DNA of 9,625 nucleotides from an uncultured Subdoligranulum sp. (GCF_937890665.1 NZ_CALADU010000135.1:1-9625); one strand, 5' to 3'; shown: positions 1 through 7,380, counted from the first letter of the stretch. Translations and numbers: made by a program. The notes: generated by a model from the letters alone, not told the origin.

Positions 1-1
1 C

Positions 2-265
2 CATAATCCCATCCTCACCGCCGTGCTGTGTCGCGAGGGTCTGGTGCCCTACGCCGACTCGGTGGTGGGCGCCCGGCGTCTGCGCCGGGCCACCCGCTTC
101 GGCGCCATCCTTACCTGTGTTGGCTCCACAGTAGGGGTACTGCTGGCCTACTATCTGACGGCTGTGGCCGCCTTTGGCTCTCTGTCCCCTCTGAATCTGC
201 TGATCTTCCTGCTTACCTGGCTGCTCCCGGTGTGGTTCCTTACCAGCTGGGTACCCCGGTACTGA
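2..265 (+). CDS. C-terminal end of an unidentified membrane protein (5' truncated by window)
   Basis: The frame is open from the first bases of the window to TGA at 263-265, so only the last 87 residues are seen. After a charged stretch rich in arginine (GARRLRRATRF) come two hydrophobic segments, roughly GAILTCVGSTVGVLLAYYLT and LNLLIFLLTWLLPVWFLTSW, separated by a short polar loop. This looks like a terminal membrane hairpin with positive-inside arginines before it. I do not recognise the family; the C-terminus of a multi-spanning transporter or membrane ATPase would fit, but nothing catalytic is visible. It is followed after 19 bases by the acetyltransferase gene on the same strand, so the two may be co-transcribed. 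An internal ATG at 23 exists but has no ribosome site, so the gene very likely begins upstream of the window. Confidence 0.6.
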   Translation, partial: HNPILTAVLCREGLVPYADSVVGARRLRRATRFGAILTCVGSTVGVLLAYYLTAVAAFGSLSPLNLLIFLLTWLLPVWFLTSWVPRY

Positions 266-284
266 TGGAAAAGGAGGCCTTTTT

Positions 285-806
285 ATGATTCGACCCGCCA
301 ATCCCCAAGACCTGCCCGCCATCGCCGCCATCTACGAGGCGATTTTGGCGGAGGAGGACGCCCGTCCGGTCTCCTTCACCAACTGGCAGCGGGGCAAGTA
401 CCCAACCGTGGACACCGCCCGTGCCGCCCTGGAGGCCGGCACCCTCTTTACCGCCGAGGAAAACGGTGAGGTGTACGGCTGTGTCAACCTCAATGGGGAA
501 CAGCTGCCTGAGTACGCCAACATCCCCTGGCAGTACGCCGCCCAGGACAACGAGGTGGGCGTCATCCACACCCTGGTCATTCACCCCGCCTGGTCGGGCA
601 AGGGCAAGGCCCGGGAGCTGGTGGCCTTCTGCGAAGAGCACTGCCGTCAGCAGGGCAAGCGGGTCATCCGTTTGGACACCTATGTGAACAACCAGCCCGC
701 CAACTCCATGTATCCCCGTCTGGGCTACCGCTTTGCGGGCACCAGTCATTTCCTCTTCCAGGGCTTTTTGCCGGAGGATCTCAACTGCTACGAAGAATTG
801 CTGTAA
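285..806 (+). CDS. GNAT family N-acetyltransferase
   Basis: A complete 173-residue protein with the size and layout of a single-domain GNAT enzyme, which transfers the acetyl group of acetyl-CoA to an amine. The N-terminus IRPANPQDLPAIAAIYE is the typical first strand and helix. Residues about 87-113 carry the central strand and acetyl-CoA loop (VIHTLVIHPAWSGKGKAREL), a somewhat divergent form of the Q/R-x-x-G-x-G/A motif. The C-terminal part has the usual RLDTYVNNQPANSMYPRLGYRFAG segment, written here across its conserved N-x-x-A-x-x-x-Y-x-x-x-G-[FY] pattern. AAGGAGG at 271-277 sits eight bases before the ATG and fixes the start. The substrate cannot be told from sequence. It ends 60 bases before a strong terminator, so it is probably the last gene of its transcript and belongs to the host side of the element junction. 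Confidence 0.88.
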   Translation: MIRPANPQDLPAIAAIYEAILAEEDARPVSFTNWQRGKYPTVDTARAALEAGTLFTAEENGEVYGCVNLNGEQLPEYANIPWQYAAQDNEVGVIHTLVIHPAWSGKGKARELVAFCEEHCRQQGKRVIRLDTYVNNQPANSMYPRLGYRFAGTSHFLFQGFLPEDLNCYEELL

Positions 807-865
807 AAAAAACGGAGTGGACGTTTGGTTCCCCCTGACAGGGGTAACTTTGCAGGTGTCTGAAC

Positions 866-911
866 CCCCGGCAGATATTGCTTCGGCAGTATCTGCCGGG
901 GACTTCTTTTT
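866..911 (+). terminator. Rho-independent terminator after the acetyltransferase gene
   Basis: A perfect 12-bp stem (866-877 with 890-901) is extended inward by a T-G pair and three further pairs to a C-TTCG-G tetraloop, and is followed by ACTTCTTTTT. The U-tract is on the plus strand only, so it terminates transcription coming from the acetyltransferase, a few bases before the convergent recombinase gene ends at 915. A second small palindrome, CCCCTG-A-CAGGGG, lies at 832-844. The left boundary of the mobile element should fall in 807-914, on one side or the other of this hairpin. Confidence 0.85.
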
Positions 912-914
912 GTC

Positions 915-2594
<1,680 letters not shown>

Positions 2595-2646
2595 TCAGCG
2601 CATCGCGCCTACACAATACCCCAAAGCCTGGGCAATGTCCAGTCCT

Positions 2647-2823
2647 TTAGGCACACAGCTTTCCCTGCTGCGCGTCCAGGTTGATGAGGGCTTTCAGCTT
2701 GTCCTCCGGGGTGGCGCTGCCTTGCTGCGGGAACACAGACACCACACGGATAAGCCGCCCATGGGAGCGCTGAAGGCGTTCCGCTTTTACCTGTTGAACA
2801 TCATCTTTCGCTTCTTCTGACAT
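2647..2823 (-). CDS. Small transposon-encoded protein, TnpW-like
   Basis: A 58-residue protein starting MSEEAKDD, with GGAGG nine bases before its ATG; an ATG five codons earlier has no ribosome site. The C-terminal half, with the pattern R-L-I-R-V-V-S-V-F then ATPEDKLKALINLD, resembles the TnpW family of small proteins carried by Tn4451-like elements, which end in a similar E-D-K-hydrophobic-x-x-L-I block. The role of that family is not known to me beyond its association with such elements. The gene lies directly upstream of the recombinase, separated by 82 bases, and both could be read from one leftward transcript. The gap contains a short open stretch (KGLDIAQALGYC) without a clear start, possibly a remnant. 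The assignment rests on pattern memory only. Confidence 0.45.
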   Translation of the reverse strand: MSEEAKDDVQQVKAERLQRSHGRLIRVVSVFPQQGSATPEDKLKALINLDAQQGKLCA

Positions 2824-2849
2824 TTTCGTTTCCTCCATCTCTGGTCGGG

Positions 2850-2975
2850 AAGGTTCGGCAACTTTGCCAAACCTTGCTGGGCAGCGCTTTTGGTGATTTC
2901 ATCAAAAGCGGTCTCACGGCTCTGTGGTATATTCCGCTCCTCCCGCGGATCGCCTTTGACACTATTGTCAAAGGC
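2850..2975 (+). repeat. Three-hairpin module, copy A
   Basis: Three inverted repeats in a row: 2850-2861 with 2864-2875 (12 bp, core CGGCAA-CT-TTGCC); 2885-2896 with 2899-2910 (12 bp with one G-T pair, core TTTGGTGATTTCATCAAA); and 2952-2961 with 2966-2975 (10 bp, GCCTTTGACA). Gaps are 9 and 41 bases. The same order and nearly the same gaps recur on the opposite strand at 3996-4145. A short minus-strand ORF (2787-2996) crosses all three hairpins, but its residues simply mirror the palindromes (AFDNSVK, AFDEITK), so I treat the DNA/RNA structure as the real feature. On the minus strand the module lies in the leader of the TnpW-like gene. Confidence 0.6.
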
Positions 2976-3064
2976 AATTTTCTGCTCCTGTGACATAAAA
3001 GTGACGCTCCTGACGATTCGGCTGAAAGCGCCCAGTTTCTACCTATTCCCCCTCTGGGCCTGCG

Positions 3065-3090
3065 AGGCCACACGGGGCCTCCTGTGGCCT
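3065..3090 (-). terminator. Hairpin after the broken mobC gene
   Basis: AGGCCACA (3065-3072) pairs with TGTGGCCT (3083-3090) around a 10-base GC-rich loop. It lies nine bases past the mobC stop on the minus strand. There is no T-run after it on either strand, so termination is uncertain; it may instead mark the edge of lost sequence, since this is where a relaxase gene would normally begin. Confidence 0.35.
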
Positions 3091-3098
3091 TACAGAGG

Positions 3099-3443
3099 CT
3101 ATTGCTGGGTGGAGAGAAGGAAGTACTCCTCACAGAGCTTGTCCGCCAGAAACTCCAGCTGCGCAATCTGCTCCGGGGCGAGTTCTCTGGCCTTTGGGCA
3201 GCGGGCGATCTACCGGATGTTGGAGTAGATATGGTTTACGGCGGGATGCGGGTCTATCTTCTGCCTAGGCATTCGGGCGTGGATCGTGGTTTACTTGATC
3301 AGCTTGCGGAAATAAGTTGTGACCGGCAGTCTGGTGATGGCCAGATAGCGGCACAGCCGCTGGTACTGCTCCTCCGTCATGCGGACGGACAGAGAACAGC
3401 TGTTGTCCCGCATAGGTGGGCGTGGCTTGTGTTTATACCGCAT
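3099..3443 (-). pseudogene. mobC: mobC relaxosome gene interrupted by two in-frame stops
   Basis: Reading one frame from ATG at 3443 to TAG at 3099-3101 gives about 114 codons, the usual MobC length, with stops only at 3291-3293 (TAA) and 3210-3212 (TAG). The N-terminal piece has a ribbon-helix-helix start (SLSVRMTEEQYQRLCRYLAI, then TYFRKLIK). Past the first stop come MPRQKIDPHPAVNHIYSNIR, the second stop, then IARCPKARELAP and EQIAQLEFLADKLCEEYF, the typical MobC end. MobC proteins bind near oriT and help the relaxase nick. The N-I-R-stop-I-A-R context suggests CAG to TAG. Its ATG overlaps the end of the upstream gene by 11 bases, which means translational coupling. A 50-residue N-terminal peptide could still be made. 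No relaxase follows. Confidence 0.75.
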
Positions 3444-3762
3444 AGGGGTACCCCAGCTTTCGCACCTGCCGGAATTGCTCCACCACCTGGGCCAGGCGGC
3501 GGACGGAAAAGCCCAGCTGCTGGGCGGTGCCGCAGCCGCTGTTGAATGCCCTGGCCACGGCGTTGATGTCCCGGCCAGCCTCATCCGCAAAGGCGATGGC
3601 CGCTCTCGTCTCTTTCTCCCGGTAGAGTATAGGGCGGTTTCGCTCCAGCTCTCTCATCAGCCAGGCGTTGGCGGACAGTCCGGCAGCCCTGCTTTTCTCT
3701 TTCAGCAGGTCGTATTCCTCCTGGCTCATCCGGATACAGGTGCGGTGTGTTTGTGTGTTCAT
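3433..3762 (-). CDS. Ribbon-helix-helix mobilization (relaxosome accessory) protein
   Basis: A 109-residue protein. Residues 7-37 (TCIRMSQEEYDLLKEKSRAA, then GLSANAWLMREL) have the strand-helix-helix pattern of ribbon-helix-helix DNA-binding proteins of MobC-type mobilization modules. The rest is a charged helical region ending QVVEQFRQVRKLGYPYAV. GGAGGAG upstream of the ATG at 3762 decides the start; 17 further codons upstream are open but unsupported. The last codons contain the start of the broken mobC gene (ATG within CTATGCGGTATAA), so the pair was one operon. The gene reads away from the hairpin-rich region 3828-4285, the normal arrangement for a mob operon beside oriT. It appears intact, unlike its partner. 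Confidence 0.7.
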   Translation of the reverse strand: MNTQTHRTCIRMSQEEYDLLKEKSRAAGLSANAWLMRELERNRPILYREKETRAAIAFADEAGRDINAVARAFNSGCGTAQQLGFSVRRLAQVVEQFRQVRKLGYPYAV

Positions 3763-3827
3763 GTTGCTCCTCCTCTCGGGAGACGGCTCCAGGTCCATCC
3801 CCGGTTCTCGCACCCATCCTAACAGAT

Positions 3828-3852
3828 AATGCGGACAGTCTGTGTCCGCATT
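3828..3852 (-). repeat. Perfect 10-bp hairpin upstream of the mob operon
   Basis: AATGCGGACA (3828-3837) and TGTCCGCATT (3843-3852) pair around a 5-base loop, with a run of six A on the plus strand just outside. It lies about 65 bases upstream of the relaxosome gene start. It could be an operator for the ribbon-helix-helix protein, part of oriT, or a plus-strand or minus-strand terminator; the sequence alone does not decide. Confidence 0.5.
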
Positions 3853-3995
3853 AAAAAAGAAAAATGGGGGGTCTCATGATGCACCCTGCCCTGGATTTCT
3901 TGACCTCTAGGGTGCTAACATGGACACCCTTGTACGGATTATAATGTACCCAATCATGTAGACAGTTTAGTGAAAAAACGACATCCTGATGCAGG

Positions 3996-4035
3996 TGAAA
4001 ATAGGGTCCGGCAAGGTTGCCGGACCCTATTTTCA
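3996..4035. repeat. Perfect 19-bp inverted repeat with 2-base spacer
   Basis: Arms 3996-4014 (TGAAAATAGGGTCCGGCAA) and 4017-4035 are exact reverse complements around GG. Each outer arm ends in a run of A or T, so it could act as a bidirectional terminator, though the U-tract is short (CTATTTTCA). It is the third hairpin of module copy B, and its perfection contrasts with the decay of mobC nearby. Confidence 0.8.
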
Positions 4036-4145
4036 GCGCAATGAACTGCCGCCGGAATTGCCAAATATTCAAATGAGATCGGATTTGATGATTTCACCAA
4101 ACCCGATCTAAGCTCAGACGACCTTCCGGCAACCTTGCCGAAAAG
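3996..4145 (-). repeat. Three-hairpin module, copy B
   Basis: Read on the minus strand, this repeats the order of the module at 2850-2975: a CGGCAA-GG-TTGCCG hairpin (about 4119-4145), then 16-base arms at 4076-4091 and 4094-4109 with core TTTGGTGAAATCATCAAA, then a third hairpin at 3996-4035. Gaps are about 10 and 40 bases, against 9 and 41 in copy A. Outer stem sequences differ but remain paired (AGATCGGG/TCCGATCT here, CGCT/AGCG there). The A-C mismatches on the plus strand become G-T pairs on the minus strand, which points to a minus-strand RNA or single strand. No convincing gene covers it. Confidence 0.6.
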
Positions 4146-4147
4146 TT

Positions 4148-4285
4148 CCGCCCGAAGGCGGCATCGGGGACAGGGGTTTCCCCTGCAAGCGCGCAAAATG
4201 TACATTTGCGCTATGCTTGCGTGAAACGCCTGTCCTTCAGGGCAGGCGTTTTACCGCCGCCAGGGGCGGCGGTGCCATGCGTGGC
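4148..4285 (+). other. Hairpin cluster, candidate origin of transfer (oriT)
   Basis: Six inverted repeats are packed in under 140 bases: CCGCC-CGAA-GGCGG (4148-4161), CAGGGG-TTT-CCCCTG (4171-4185), a near palindrome centred on TGTACA (4191-4211), a 12-bp stem with one T-G pair and TTCA loop (4224-4251), a 9-bp CG stem (4253-4273) and GCCA-TGCG-TGGC (4274-4285). It lies upstream of the divergently placed mob operon, where oriT is expected, and has no believable ORF. Another ATCCTG, resembling the nick context of some MOBP systems, occurs at 3982-3987, outside this cluster. The exact nick site cannot be assigned from sequence. Confidence 0.35.
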
Positions 4286-4317
4286 AGAGCACGATTTGTC
4301 ACCTCACCACACAAAGA

Positions 4318-4704
4318 ATGGTCACACACTCAAGTATACCGACGAGCGGAACACCCACCCATCCGCCTCAAACCAGGCGTCATCACGTATGCCAAAACCT
4401 GCGAGACCTATGTGACCTAGGGGAGGATAACCAGATCGATGCTCCTCAGGCGAACATTCAGTACGCCGTACTGGAGCCGGAAGGTTACCAACCGGAACTG
4501 GTAGAAAAGATGTACTTTGCCCGCACACGCAAGGGTACCATGAGCAGGCCGGAGTTCGAAAACTGGATCCGTAACGCGGAGCGATTGTAAGATCAGGCGC
4601 TGAAGAGCTATAAAAAATCACGGACACTTGAGGAGAAAGACCTGATCCTGGAGAAATTGAAAGCGGATCTAAATTGCGTGAGAGAAAGGGATACTGTCAG
4701 GTAG
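4318..4704 (+). pseudogene. Unidentified gene remnant with an in-frame stop
   Basis: One frame runs to TAA at 4588-4590 and then on, without another stop, to TAG at 4702-4704. Both sides look like real protein: YAVLEPEGYQPELVEKMYFA and SRPEFENWIRNAERL before the stop, then DQALKSYKKSRTLEEKDLIL plus a charged helical tail after it. The whole would be a helical, coiled-coil-like C-terminus of some 80-90 residues. The ATG at 4318 has no ribosome site and the first 35 or so residues look like noise, so the true 5' part is probably lost and the remnant begins near 4426. I do not recognise the family. A CAA to TAA change would explain the stop. It may be host or element debris next to the oriT-like region. 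Confidence 0.45.
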
Positions 4705-4748
4705 CGTGTTTTGCCGGTTTTTCTTCTCGCATAGAGTTTTTCGCACAA

Positions 4749-5045
4749 TCAATCAAAGCAGACATCCATTTCGGTCTTATCGCACCGAGACGGATGTCTG
4801 CTTTTGTAGTGGTTCAGTTCATTTGAGAGTTCCCAGGCCAATTTGAATCCGCAGAGAAAGCTGTCTATGGATCGTTCCTCCGCGATTAGATTTTGGGTAT
4901 CAATGATCCGCAATACTAATTTTCTCTCTGGCTTTTCCAGCCGCTCGATGAGCTGTCGGTGGCAGTCATCGATCTCCTGCTCGGCCTCCTCCATGGGCAA
5001 AGGTGTGTAGAATCTATCATACAATAGTTTCAGGGTGTTGTTCAT
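4749..5045 (-). CDS. DUF6809-like small helical protein
   Basis: A 98-residue protein with an AGGAGG ribosome site before the ATG at 5045. The order of features matches what I recall of DUF6809: a short N-terminal LKLLYDRFYTPLP, a helix with E/Q-rich spacing (EEAEQEIDDCHRQLIERLEK), a helix around RKLVLRIIDTQNLIAEE, and a closing SFLCGFKLAWELSNEL block with the F-x-x-G-F-K-L-[AG] pattern. Such proteins are common in gut Firmicutes, often in mobile elements; no function is known to me. The last six codons lie inside a 13-bp inverted repeat. It is a separate minus-strand unit from the XRE gene, with a 170-base AT-rich gap between them. Confidence 0.55.
   Translation of the reverse strand: MNNTLKLLYDRFYTPLPMEEAEQEIDDCHRQLIERLEKPERKLVLRIIDTQNLIAEERSIDSFLCGFKLAWELSNELNHYKSRHPSRCDKTEMDVCFD
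4755..4805. terminator. Hairpin overlapping the 3' end of the DUF6809-like gene
   Basis: Perfect 13-bp arms at 4755-4767 and 4792-4804, with a further CGGT/ACCG pairing inside. The left arm carries the last codons of the minus-strand gene. A short T-run follows on the plus strand (CTTTTG) and TTTGATTG on the minus strand, so it probably ends transcription in both directions between the remnant ORF and this gene. Confidence 0.6.
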
Positions 5046-5215
5046 ATGTCCTGCCTCCTGTCAGCAAGACACCATAGCACAAAAGCGGCAGAATATCCAG
5101 CTAAAAACAGATATTGTACTGTACCAAAAAATATGACCATTTTTTGATAAAAAACTCAAAAAGGAGAAGTGGGTGACAGCCAGTGTCCATGACGTATGCT
5201 ATAATGAGCTTGACA

Positions 5216-5449
5216 TCAGTCCTCAAAAGTCAGAAATTTTTGCGGTGCCACATCCAGTACGGCAGCAATGTCAAACAAAGTGTCCAAAGACAGTGCTTTG
5301 GAGATGTTAGGTGCCTCCAGGTGGCCGATATAAGCAGGGGTAAGACCGACCTGCTCCGCCAGTTCTTCCTGGGTCAGTCCCCGGAGCTTTCGGTAGTAGG
5401 CAATCTTTAACCCGATCTGACGGTATTGTTCAGTGTAGATGGATTTCAT
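5216..5449 (-). CDS. XRE-family helix-turn-helix regulator
   Basis: A 77-residue single-domain DNA-binding protein. Residues 11-70 form a Cro/C1-type five-helix fold: QIGLKIAYYRKLRGLTQEEL, then AEQVGLTPAYIGHLE with the recognition helix at about 37-45, then LSLDTLFDIAAVLDVAPQKF. The ATG at 5449 has GGAGG eight bases upstream; an ATG seven codons earlier lacks one. It has no extra sensor domain, so it is likely a simple repressor. It is transcribed divergently from the WYL operon and shares the intergenic region, so control of itself, of that operon, or both is a reasonable inference. Its start region folds into a hairpin described separately. Confidence 0.85.
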   Translation of the reverse strand: MKSIYTEQYRQIGLKIAYYRKLRGLTQEELAEQVGLTPAYIGHLEAPNISKALSLDTLFDIAAVLDVAPQKFLTFED

Positions 5450-5475
5450 AGTTGATTCCTCCATATGCAACTATG
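5447..5475 (-). promoter_or_regulatory. Hairpin holding the ribosome site and start codon of the XRE gene
   Basis: On the minus strand CATAGTTG (5475-5468) pairs perfectly with CAACTATG (5454-5447) around a 13-base loop. The loop contains the GGAGG ribosome site and the second arm contains the ATG. In RNA this could limit translation; in DNA it could be an operator for the XRE protein itself. A shorter CCATA/TATGG repeat overlaps at 5461-5476. Confidence 0.5.
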
Positions 5476-5495
5476 GTAGCGAATCACGACAGAAA

Positions 5496-5524
5496 TTGAC
5501 ATGAGCTATAAAATATATTATTAT
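5496..5524 (+). promoter_or_regulatory. Sigma-70-type promoter of the WYL operon
   Basis: TTGACA (5496-5501), a 17-base AT-rich spacer, and TATTAT (5519-5524) give a near-consensus vegetative promoter 56 bases before the chosen WYL start. It is the best promoter I see in the window and would drive the WYL gene and, through short gaps, the three genes after it. Confidence 0.75.
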
Positions 5525-5537
5525 ATTTTTTAGATAG

Positions 5538-5564
5538 TAATATGTGCTTGTGAGCACATGATTA
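5538..5564 (+). promoter_or_regulatory. Operator-like palindrome just after the WYL promoter
   Basis: ATGTGCT (5542-5548) and AGCACAT (5553-5559) are exact reverse complements around TGTG, extended by TAAT/ATTA with one unpaired G. It lies in the first transcribed bases after the -10 box, a usual place for a repressor site. Likely binders are the WYL protein as autorepressor or the divergent XRE protein. Confidence 0.5.
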
Positions 5565-5579
5565 TTCATGGAGGATCGT

Positions 5580-6506
5580 ATGGACGGCACATTGGTAAAG
5601 TCGGAGCGTCTGCTGCAGATTTATTCCAGGCTGGTCAGCGGCGATGTTCTCCCCAAAAAAGAATTAGCGCAGCAATTTCATGTCACGGAGAGAAGCATCC
5701 AGCGTGACATGGAATCGCTGCGCTGTTTTTTTGCTGAACAGGGGCTGCGGCAGGATATCGTCTACGACAAGCAGGAAAGAGGTTACCGGCTGGAGCAGCC
5801 TGCTCTGCCGCTGCTCAATAACAGTGAGATCCTTGCGGTATGTAAGATCTTACTTGAGAGCCGCTCCATGCGCCGGGATGAGATGCTGCCGATTCTGGAC
5901 AAGCTCATCTCCTGCTGTGTACCGAAACAGAGCAAGCGTGCGGTAGCAGAACTGCTGGCCAACGAGAAACACCATTATATTGAGCCGCATCATGGTCAGC
6001 ACATTCTCCCTGGCCTGTGGGAGATCGGCCAAGCGGTACAGGATCACCGGGTACTGGAGATCGAGTACGAGCGCATGAAGGAGCCGAAGCTGGTACGCCG
6101 CCGAGTGCTGCCGGTGGGTATCATGTTCTCAGAATACTACTTCTACCTGACAGCATTTCTGGAAGATAAGAGCACATTTGATAACCCGGATGATTTGTTT
6201 CCCACCATTTATCGAATTGACCGGATCAAGTCTTTCATAGTTCTGGATGAGCACTTCCAAGTTCCATACAAGGATCGCTTTCAGGAGGGGGAGTTCCGTA
6301 AGCGGGTGCAGTTTATGTACGGTGGCAAACTGGAACGTATCCGGTTTAAATATACTGGTCCATCCATTGAGGCCGTGCTGGATCGTCTGCCTACGTCGAA
6401 GATCGTGGAGCAAGACGAGGAGGGCTGGACTTTGGAGGCTGAGGTGTTTGGCAAGGGCATTGAGATGTGGCTGAGGAGCCAGGGAAACTATATTATTCTT
6501 ATTTGA
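5580..6506 (+). CDS. WYL-domain transcriptional regulator
   Basis: A 308-residue regulator. Residues 8-70 are a winged helix (LPKKELAQQFHVTERSIQRD, then ERGYRL), a linker follows, residues 157-226 form the WYL ligand-binding domain (VLEIEYER, YFYLTAF at 187-193, YRIDRIKSF), and 250-308 form the C-terminal WCX part, which stops right after WLRSQGNY. ATG 5580 has GGAGG five bases upstream; ATG 5568 has none, so I take 5580. WYL proteins sense nucleic acids or nucleotides and control DNA-damage and phage-defence loci (PafBC, BrxR, CapW). It is preceded by a strong promoter and palindrome and followed after 34 bases by three cassette genes, so it most likely controls them and itself. The downstream gap contains its neighbour's ribosome site and no terminator. 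Confidence 0.9.
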   Translation: MDGTLVKSERLLQIYSRLVSGDVLPKKELAQQFHVTERSIQRDMESLRCFFAEQGLRQDIVYDKQERGYRLEQPALPLLNNSEILAVCKILLESRSMRRDEMLPILDKLISCCVPKQSKRAVAELLANEKHHYIEPHHGQHILPGLWEIGQAVQDHRVLEIEYERMKEPKLVRRRVLPVGIMFSEYYFYLTAFLEDKSTFDNPDDLFPTIYRIDRIKSFIVLDEHFQVPYKDRFQEGEFRKRVQFMYGGKLERIRFKYTGPSIEAVLDRLPTSKIVEQDEEGWTLEAEVFGKGIEMWLRSQGNYIILI

Positions 6507-6540
6507 AGAACAATCTAATTTATTAAGGAGTGGGTATAGT

Positions 6541-7380
6541 ATGCTTTATACGAAGGCCAAAAAGGAAGCTCTTTCAATTTATGAACACGCAGTGGAAAAG
6601 TACAATAATACATACCAAACTATGCAGGAAACGGGGTCCCGACTCTATTCCTTACGGCAAGATAGTGTAAAGTTGATCCAAGAAATAGAGCTTTTACTCA
6701 ATAGTATCGCAAACAAGCCAAAGGAATTTGAAAAAACAATTTCTGATATTCAGGCTGAACAAAAGAAGTTTCGAGATGCAGAAGAGTATGCCGCAGAAGC
6801 AATGAAAGCCGCTGTGAAATCTGGTATTAGCGTTGCCGCCGGAGTGGCTGGCGGAGCCGCTGTGGCGAGTATGGCACCTTCTGCCGCCATGTGGGTGGCC
6901 ACCACCTTCGGAACTGCCTCCACTGGAACTGCAATCTCCACATTATCTGGTGCAGCAGCAACAAAAGCGGCGCTGGCATGGTTGGGCGGTGGGGCGTTGT
7001 CTGCCGGGGGAGCAGGAGTTGCAGGTGGCCAAGCTCTCTTAGCCTTAGCTGGGCCCATTGGCTGGGGAATAACCGGGGTAACCACGGCAGCATCTGTAGT
7101 TGCATTAGGGCATAAAAACAAGAAGATTGCAGATGAGGCAATTGCTGAAGCGAAGAAAATTACCATTGCTGGGGCAGAGGTCAACGAATCCAGCGCCAAA
7201 ATTCAGCATCTTATAGATGAAACGGTTATGTTGATGGATGATTTGCGAGATATGTCTCGGGCAAACACACTTTTAAGGGATGCAAATTATCTGGAACTGT
7301 CTGAGAAAGAGCAATACCGTCTTGGTGCTATGGTTAACAGTACTCTGGCGTTAGCTGAAATGCTGAACAAGACCATTTAG
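6541..7380 (+). CDS. Coiled-coil protein with a glycine/alanine-rich membrane region
   Basis: A 279-residue protein with AAGGAG upstream of its ATG. Residues 1-90 are charged and helical, coiled-coil-like. Residues 95-190 are strongly hydrophobic and rich in Gly and Ala (GVAGGAAVASMAPSA, LAWLGGGALSAGGAGVAGGQ, GPIGWGITGV), with glycine-zipper spacing, and should insert into a membrane as a helical hairpin or more. Residues 194-279 are again charged and helical. There is no signal peptide. This helix, hydrophobic hairpin, helix plan recalls alpha-helical pore formers and membrane partners of dynamin-like GTPases, but I recognise no named family. It lies 11 bases before the next gene and is surely co-transcribed with it. 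Its base composition is lower in GC than the left part of the window. Confidence 0.75.
   Translation: MLYTKAKKEALSIYEHAVEKYNNTYQTMQETGSRLYSLRQDSVKLIQEIELLLNSIANKPKEFEKTISDIQAEQKKFRDAEEYAAEAMKAAVKSGISVAAGVAGGAAVASMAPSAAMWVATTFGTASTGTAISTLSGAAATKAALAWLGGGALSAGGAGVAGGQALLALAGPIGWGITGVTTAASVVALGHKNKKIADEAIAEAKKITIAGAEVNESSAKIQHLIDETVMLMDDLRDMSRANTLLRDANYLELSEKEQYRLGAMVNSTLALAEMLNKTI

Noticed and set aside
240..749. 169-residue minus-strand open frame
   Set aside because: Antisense to the acetyltransferase; GC-rich third positions keep it open by chance.
2787..2996. 69-residue minus-strand ORF with a weak AGGAG site crossing module copy A
   Set aside because: Its repeated AFDxxxxK pattern is a by-product of the palindromes, it overlaps the better supported TnpW-like start, and its C-terminus is basic junk out of frame with that gene. 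Listed as structure instead.
3851..4205. Two minus-strand open frames of 73 and 83 residues over module copy B
   Set aside because: No ribosome site, no recognisable domain, and the sequence is better explained as hairpins.
3099..4704. Stop-codon recoding (TAA/TAG read as glutamine)
   Set aside because: Intact genes on both sides end normally at TAA, TAG and TGA at their expected lengths.
5183..5410. 75-residue plus-strand ORF with a TATAAT upstream at about 5189-5194
   Set aside because: Antisense to the XRE gene; no -35 box at a suitable distance and no ribosome site.
6750..7199. 149-residue minus-strand open frame rich in Ala and Pro
   Set aside because: Shadow of the Gly/Ala-rich coding sequence of the plus-strand membrane protein.
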